Assembly (NCBI GenBank): GCA_039621445.1
Contig: CP154956.1
Span: forward strand, 63,256,257-63,320,256
DNA from: Euglena gracilis
Lineage: Eukaryota; Euglenida; Euglenophyceae; Euglenales
Reading direction: 5' to 3'
DNA length: 64,000 bases
Part shown: positions 58,604 to 64,000 of the stretch, piece after piece
Layout of the letters: the number at the start of each line of letters is the position of its first letter
How positions within the stretch are numbered: the first letter of the stretch is position 1
Translations under genes and position numbers: made by a program
Notes under the pieces: model-generated
What the model saw: the letters and a program-made list of their open reading frames with translations, nothing else
The model's database searches: none
Told to the model about the DNA's origin: nothing

Positions 58604-58830
58604 TAAACCCCCCCCCCAATAACACCCCCCCCCAAATAACACCCCCCCAAATAACACCCCCCCCTCTGGGGCCTATTTCGAGCGCCCAAATAGCACCCCC
58701 CCCCCTGTTTTCCTTTGGTTTTCCATGTAAAAATAGCACCCCCCCCAAATAGCACCCCCCCCTTTGGGGCCCCAGTTCGGGTGCCCAAATAACACACTGG
58801 GGGGGGGTGTTATTTGGGGGGGGGGTTGAA
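58604..58830. mobile_element. Element O (ATAACACCCC words)
   Basis: AACCCCCCCCCCAATAACAC at the left and GTGTTATTTGGGGGGGGGG at the right are inverted. Internal CAAATAACACCCCCCC and CAAATAGCACCCCCC units repeat five times. Confidence 0.8.
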
Positions 58831-59150
58831 GCAGAAGTTTAGAGTGGTGCAAAACAGTAATTTGTTTATAGAAGAAGGAATGTGTACTGACAGCACCTAT
58901 TACATCATCTACCAAGGATGTTGCTCTTTTGAAATATTTGCCAAAGCACTGATGCATGAAGCCATCACCTGTCTTTCTGTAGCACAAGATCGTTACTGTA
59001 TCCATGCTGGTTGCTTCTATCTGTTCAAGCCTTTTTCTGTGGACCATTGGTATGCCCATGTTTGTGCTTTTTCCAAGTTTCCATGGTTGTGCTTTGTGCG
59101 TTCCTGTTCTGTGATTTTCGAACAATTAAGGATGTTTTGCTTGTTTTGGG
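58831..59150. other. Open on both strands, unassigned
   Basis: Both strands stay open for more than 100 codons (plus: CTDSTYYIIYQGCCSFEIF; minus: RATSLVDDVIGAVSTHSFFY). Neither is recognised nor has paired splice sites. It may contain the 5' UTR of the gene at 59157. Confidence 0.25.
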
Positions 59151-59156
59151 GAAACC

Positions 59157-60252
59157 ATGGCTGGCTTCAATTCACGAAAACGAACTCTTGGTGTATTACA
59201 AATGTTCTGTAAGTTGCACATTTTCCGATTGTCGGCGCTGTTGTTTCAACATCATTTTTATCACCATGTTTTCTTTGCTTTTTCTTTTTAGCTCTTTTAG
59301 TGAATTTCCGACACTCGCAGAGGAAGTTTGACGTGCTTGTGGATCTTTTCAGGAAGCAATGCACAGAGATCAAAGTGGTCGACAGAAGCCGCTTCTGCTG
59401 TCAGGATGGACTGGCAGATTGCCACGCTCACAGGCGACAAAGGGTGTGCAATGTTCATACAAATTTAATTTCATTCAACGAAAAATAAACATTTCAATAA
59501 TGAGTTTGGAAAAAGGATGCCACCCAGTATGTATTTCTAATTGCATTCCAGTTGTATTGGTGACGCATCGCAATGTCCGTTATTCAGGTTCCAGTGTTTG
59601 GCCGATTGCCTGTCTCGTTTGTCTGCGACGGGCGTGCGTAAAATGCTACAGTCACCCCCGGGAGCAAACGCCCCCAAAACGTCATTTTTGGTCATTTTCT
59701 GCACTCCAAACGATCGCTCTGCCCCGCCTTGAGGCCTCCTTTAGCTGATTGTTATGGAGGCGGCAGGGGGACAGGCTCCATTTCGGCTGTTGATGTTTGT
59801 GTTGTGAACGGTTCAAGGCGTTTCAACACAAATGTCCTCGTTTCTGTGATCATCTCCATCCTTTCACAGTGAACCAGCGCCTCCTTCAGGACCTAAGGTT
59901 CCTTTACAGGCATATCTCACCCTTGCCTCCTTGTTGGCCATTTACATCTCAAACCAGTGGTCTCGCCAAGTTATCAATTATATTTTCAACTTCTCTTCCA
60001 CGGACACATTCCTGCACATGAACGCAGGTGTAGCACCTTCAACGGTTATGAGCACAGCATTCGTGTCTGTTCATCAATTTATTTGCAGAGTTGTCTTTCT
60101 TCATGCTTGTGTGCCCCCCAGGCGCGCTCTTTATAAAAATGCTTAATTTTGGAAAAAACCAGATGCCAAAATTTTTTTCCCGGCGATACCTTGCCTTGCG
60201 TCAAAGCTTTTGTTATCCCCAAAAAAGTTGGAATCCACTTTTGGTTCCCTAA
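59157..60252 (+). CDS. Compact five-exon gene, family not recognised
   Basis: The model joins 59157-59208, 59292-59445, 59588-59680, 59870-60027 and 60089-60252, giving 206 residues with phases 1, 2, 2, 1. Exon 1 starts MAGFNSRKRTLGVLQMF before a consensus GTAAGT donor. Exon 2 reads LLVNFRHSQRKFDVLVDLFR. Exon 3 (FQCLADCLSRLSATGVRK) leads into a proline-rich linker. Exon 4 has PLQAYLTLASLLAIYISNQW and VINYIFNFSSTDTFLH. Exon 5 ends RRYLALRQSFCYPQKSWNPL and TAA. Introns are 60-189 nt. Exons 1, 2, 4 and 5 are firm; the borders of exon 3 were picked by phase. The mostly helical, partly hydrophobic sequence shows no signal peptide. Confidence 0.65.
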
Positions 60253-61195
60253 GCGTCCGCGGAGGCTCTGCGGAGGCTGGTTCCCCGGATCCTCCAGAGG
60301 ATCCTGAGTAGCCACGGAAGCTGGTTACCTGGAGCCTGCTCATAAGTAACCAATTTTTTCGCAGGCCACATCTGAAACCCATCTGAAGAAAACCTTTTAC
60401 AGGTTGGCCCCCAAACCCCTTTACACCCCCATACCGCTCCCCTACCCCACACCAATGCCTAAAAAGGGGGGGGGGGAAGTTTTTTTGTTTGCTCCCAAAC
60501 CCCACTAAAAAGTATTTTGCATTCACTCAAGAAATATTTTTCATTTTTGCCCCCCTAAAAATTTAAATTTTGTCTTCTCCCCAAAAAAGAAAACATCCCA
60601 CCCCCCCACGCCCCCCGTCAACCATGTCCACTTAATTTTTCATACACCGTTTACCTGTTTGCTGCTTACGCCATATCCGCCAAATTTTGTCCACACCAAA
60701 GGGTTTTGCTATTGGGGTTTTGTTATTGAGGGAAGGGGGGAGCGTGGAAGGGGGGGGAGAGGGGAGCGAGAGGTGGAGAGAGAGGTGGGGGGAGCAGGCT
60801 GTTGCTTGAGGACCCCGGGGGGTCCACTGGCCAGCTATTTTGCTAGATGCTGGGGAAAAAAGGACCCGGGGGGGTTCAGGGTCCCTCACCAGGCCACTCA
60901 GCATGCGGCAAATTGGGCCAGAAGTGAAGTTAGCGCCGGCCAAAAACAGAAAAGAAGCCTTAGTGCAACTAAGGGGTTCAAAGTCCCCCGTGGGGTAAAA
61001 TTCCTCCGGCGCTGCGCACCGAGGTGGAAATGGGGTTTTTAACGGGGGTTTTGGCTGACTTTGTTCAAAAGAATCCCAAAAATGGCCAAAAAATGGGCAT
61101 TTTGGTCTTTTGGGGGGTGTCCAAAATTTTTTCAGCGCTTCGCACCAATTACTGGGAAAATCTTACACTAGCTGGGCTGCTAGTGGACCCCTGCC
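60253..61195. other. Repeat-poor spacer with a purine tract, no gene seen
   Basis: It includes a TCCGCGGAGGCTCTGCGGAG repeat (60256-60280), a CCGGATCCTCCAGAGGATCC inverted pair (60283-60303) and a GGGAGAGGGGAGCGAGAGG purine strand (60735-60800). Confidence 0.35.
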
Positions 61196-61255
61196 AGCAG
61201 GGGGGGGTCGCTGAGCTCTTATCCCTTTATGGGTAAGAGCGAAGCCTACCCCCGG

Positions 61256-62545
61256 CAGGGAGGGGCAAAATATGCACCGTGCAGTTTTTGCAGTTTTTTG
61301 CAGTTTTCACATTTTGGGTTTTTTGCAGTTTTTTGCAGTTTTTTGCAGTTTTTTGCAGCTTTTTTTCTGAAAAAACTGCACACGTGCAGTTTTTTTGCAG
61401 TTTTTTTTTTGATTTCAGTTTTGAGGAAACCTGAGGTGCTCATTTTTTGGTGCTCTGCGCCTTGTTACGCTGGATTATATTGTTTGAAGGGTGTTTCTCA
61501 AGAAAAAGTGTCTCTCAAAAAATCTCTTCATGAGTTGTGTTGTCTACAGTAATCCCACCAGTTGTCTTGCCCCCAGCTGTTTTGCCAACTGCCTTGCCTC
61601 TCGACACAACAGAAATTGTTGTAGCCACCATTCCAAAAAAACAGATTGTTTCGGTGACCATGCCACAATTTCTCCCCAACCAAAATCGCTCCATCTCCAA
61701 CTTGTGCATGTGGTGACAGATGTCACAATGCTTATTTTGGCAATTGTCATTTGCACACTCCTGAGCAGATTCAACTAAATTATTTTGGGATTCGGGGACT
61801 AAATCCAAAAACTGTTTTTTTTTTTTGTGTGCAAATTTTGGTTGAAGTTGGAGTTTGCGAGATTCGTGGAGACGCAAAGGAGCACGAGCTCCTGTAGAAG
61901 ATTGGGCCTTGTCCCAAGCATTTTGGCCAAATGCTTCAAAGAAGTCATTCTTATTTGCAAGAAATTCCCAGACCATTTGGCAATCCCCTAAAGACAGTAT
62001 TCAAAGTTTGTGATGGTTGTTGTATTTTTTTTAGTTTTGTAGATTTTTTGCATCGTGACATGGGTGAAGTTCACCAGGTGATGGACCGAAAGTTCCAAAA
62101 CTGAACATCCCATGCAAGAATTAAAAGCATAGAAACTTTCTGCATATGGGTGTGTGCATTTTTTTCCATATTCAGCTGTTTGGCACCTCCGTGGGCATGG
62201 CCGTCACATGCTTTGGTGCAGGAAAACCAGTGTGAACCAGCATCCAAACCAAACACATGACTTGTGTTTCAGTGCATGAAAACCCATGTACAGTGTACCT
62301 TGATTGATTGCTTTCATTTTTATGGTCATCAGCTCCAAAGCTGTGCAAAAGTTAGGTGAATTGGGGCGTTCTCATGTGATTACAATTTACGTTGTTTTGC
62401 ATATGCACACCATTTCAGCTTGTTTATTGTTATTTTTTGTTGATGTGCAGTTTTTTGCAGTTTTTTGCAGTTTTTTTTGCAGTTTTTTGCAGTTTTTTGC
62501 AGTGCAGTTTTTGACCTGCCCGTGTGCAGTTTTTGCCCCCCCCTG
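61256..62545. mobile_element. hAT-like insertion carrying coding-like sequence
   Basis: The ends are CAGGGAGGGGCAAAATATGC and GCAGTTTTTGCCCCCCCCTG (TIR about 30 bases with CGTGCAG/CTGCCCG inside). They are flanked by CCCCCGG on both sides (61249-61255 and 62546-62552). The uninterrupted relative at 50870-50890 confirms the empty site. Subterminal regions are GCAGTTTTTT arrays (61282-61400 and 62448-62540). The 1.0-kb interior is not repetitive. Confidence 0.85.
61515..61976 (-). CDS. 153-codon ORF inside the hAT-like insertion
   Basis: Minus-strand frame starting MVWEFLANKNDFFEAFGQNA then WDKAQSS, followed by LHESRKLQLQPKFAHKKKKQ, a CANDNCQNKHCDICHHMH cysteine/histidine stretch and a hydrophobic GMVTETICFFGMVATTISVV. 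The opening resembles the FF..F...W.K end of haem peroxidases, only weakly. CTTTAG at about 61989 could be an acceptor, so the frame may begin DCQMVW. The plus strand is also coding-like (VVLPPAVLPTALPLDTTEIV after GTCTACAG, to TGA about 61718), so the strand is uncertain. A second minus segment at 62120-62260 (VFGLDAGSHWFSCTKACDGH) may be an upstream exon. Confidence 0.35.
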   Translation of the reverse strand: MVWEFLANKNDFFEAFGQNAWDKAQSSTGARAPLRLHESRKLQLQPKFAHKKKKQFLDLVPESQNNLVESAQECANDNCQNKHCDICHHMHKLEMERFWLGRNCGMVTETICFFGMVATTISVVSRGKAVGKTAGGKTTGGITVDNTTHEEIF

Positions 62546-63442
62546 CCCCCGGGCAAAAGGGGGGGTCGGACCCGCCCCCCCCCCCCTTCTGACTCTGCCA
62601 TTTCGCTGGGGTCCAAAAATCGGTCAAAAATCGATTTTTTGAAAATATCTCGAGAAAACGTACATTATTTCCGGAAGTGTCTCACTGATAACCAAATGAC
62701 CAAATACACCCCTGGAGGCCCTCTATCGCCCCCGTTCGCCGTTTTGGCCACCGACACGCCTGGCCCGGGAGTTGCGGGGAAGTCAAAATGCCCTTGGATA
62801 GGACATTTTAAGGGCTTCAATTTAGCGGACATTCCCTTTGATTCCTCACCATTTTTGAGTAATTTTGGGAAAATCGATTTTTTTGAGCCAAAAAAAACGG
62901 CCCTAAAAACCAAAAAAAATGGCCGTTTTGGCCGCAAAAGCGCGCCGGAACGCGCCCCGCCTGTCCCGAGTTACGGCCATTTTTCAGCCAATTTTGCCCA
63001 TGTTGTACAGTTTTGGCCTGTTTTGATTTAGCCGGTTTTGGCCATTTTCGGGAGAAAAAGCGAAAAAAGCGATTTTTTTTTGGCCGGAAACGATGCTTTT
63101 TTTTGGCCTCCCGGACCCGGAAAAGCTGTTTTTGAGCCAAAATGAGCGCTTTTCGACCCCCCCCCCCGTTGTTGGCCCGAAAGCCGGTGGGCAATTTTGA
63201 ACAATCTGCAGTCCAGTTCCCTCCCCACCTAGGGGGTACTGAAAATCCTCAAGCGTCAAGCAGAGGTCTGGCTGTAAAACGTTTTACCAACCCCCAGGGA
63301 AGGTCATTTCGACTCTTCAAAAGCCCAGTCACCCCCCACTCCCCCCTCCCCCTGCCCCCCCCTAGGCCTTTGCTTAAGGGTTCGCAGTGGGGGGGCTGGA
63401 CTGCAGCTAATCCAAATTTAGCTAGTAGGAATTCTAATGGAC

Positions 63443-63760
63443 CAGGTTTTGAACAGTGCTGAGCTCTTAAAGGGATTTGCACGTAATGGACGGATGAAAA
63501 GACCAGCATTGCAAAATTCGCATTATTTATGACCTACAAATTACACACCTGCAATTAACAGTTTTTTATTTATTTTTGAAATGTTAAGAGCATAGGCCCC
63601 CATACGGGGGGGGGGGGGCGGGTTGTCGAAAAAACGCTCATTTTCGGCTCAAAAGCAGCTTTTCCAGTCCGGGAGGCCAAAAAAACATCGTTTTGAGCAA
63701 TTTTTTTTCGAATTTTTTTGACTTTTTTTTGACCAGGAAATGACCCAAAATGCATGTAAT
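63443..63760 (+). repeat. Partial composite element, second subfamily
   Basis: CAGGTTTTGAACAGTGCTGA left end, then ACGTAATGGACGGATGAAAA as at 1300, a poly-G run and one partial unit (AAAAACGCTCATTTTCGGCT, CCGGGAGGCC). Confidence 0.75.
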
Positions 63761-63780
63761 GGATCCCTGAGCCCAAACCA

Positions 63781-63782
63781 GC

Positions 63783-63842
<60 letters not shown>
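63781..63842. repeat. (GTAT)n/(TA)n microsatellite
   Basis: Six GTAT units followed by about fourteen TA units ending ACACACAGACATACATAC. Confidence 0.95.
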
Positions 63843-63849
<7 letters not shown>

Positions 63850-64000
63850 GACATACATACATTTTTTGCCCCTCCTCTCCCGAAGCCTGCGAAAAATGCT
63901 TGATTTTTTGGCATTTTGGGATTGGGAACCAATGAACAAAAACAGCATGCCAAAACATGTCATTTCCATTTCGGCGCAGGGACGCAGGACCCCAGAGGGG

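Larger units (their letters stand above)
61207..63200 (-). repeat. Inverted composite element, copy F, split by an insertion
   Basis: GGTCGCTGAGCTCTTATCCC (61207) to CCTACCCCCGG (61255) is the reverse of the composite 3' end. The element resumes at 62546 with GGGCAAAAGGGGGGGTCGGA, GACTCTGCCATTTCGC, CATTTTAAGGGCTTCAATTT and one inverted ~163-base unit (63040-63170). The gap is filled by 61256-62545. Confidence 0.82.

Noticed and set aside
61515-61780. Confident haem peroxidase assignment
   Set aside because: Only a short FF..F...W.K resemblance exists; no proximal or distal histidine motif is visible, and the opposite strand is also coding-like.
1-64000. tRNA and rRNA genes
   Set aside because: No cloverleaf with A/B boxes and no recognisable rRNA core sequence was noticed by eye; a tRNAscan-SE and Rfam search would be needed to exclude them.

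Overview
This is a eukaryotic nuclear window. Genes are split by GT-AG introns, and there are no bacterial-type operons, ribosome-binding sites or CRISPR arrays. An interstitial CCCTAA/TTAGGG array indicates a TTAGGG-type telomere repeat. The species cannot be named from the sequence. Very short introns (46-68 nt) sit next to multi-kilobase ones, and intergenic space is packed with poly-G/poly-C-tipped inverted-repeat elements. A unicellular flagellate or alga is possible, but that is inference only.

Two genes are recognised with confidence. The first is ribosomal protein eL34, on the minus strand at 3426-3956, with four exons and introns of 46, 49 and 49 nt. The second is a UBXN11/Socius-like gene on the plus strand from about 25.26 to 42.87 kb. 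It has at least twelve exons, and coiled coil, SEP domain and UBX-like domain appear in the order known for UBXN11. Its introns reach 5.6 kb and carry nested repeats. Two further multi-exon plus-strand genes are supported by matching splice phases but have no recognised family: 44854-49922 (basic C-terminal tail, probable nuclear signal) and 59157-60252 (five exons, about 206 residues). Several single exons (691-889, 16965-17649, 18218-18405, 22574-22800, 23250-23408, 57894-58048) look coding but cannot be placed.

Layout: 0-3 kb repeats plus a small ORF split by a MITE; 3.4-4.0 kb eL34; 4.3-15 kb composite tandem-unit elements, a hAT transposase relic, a possible tyrosine-recombinase relic and large TIR/foldback elements; 15-22 kb AT-rich duplicated repeats, MITEs and scattered exons; 22.5-23.4 kb two exons; 25-43 kb the UBXN11-like gene; 44-50 kb the second multi-exon gene, followed by a 510-bp palindrome; 51-57.5 kb a palindrome-rich segment and the second copy of a block that also lies inside a UBXN11 intron; 57.9-60.3 kb exons and a compact gene; 61-63.8 kb an inverted composite element split by a hAT-like insertion.

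Mobile DNA dominates. Several elements are supported by terminal inverted repeats with matching target-site duplications (2455-2789, 44388-44520, 17688-18160, 11776-12634) or by comparison with an empty paralogous site (55182-56031 at TA, and 61256-62545). The recurring architecture is a poly-C/poly-G tip joined to a short family-specific sequence that reappears inverted at the other end. The host genes appear to survive by splicing these elements out.
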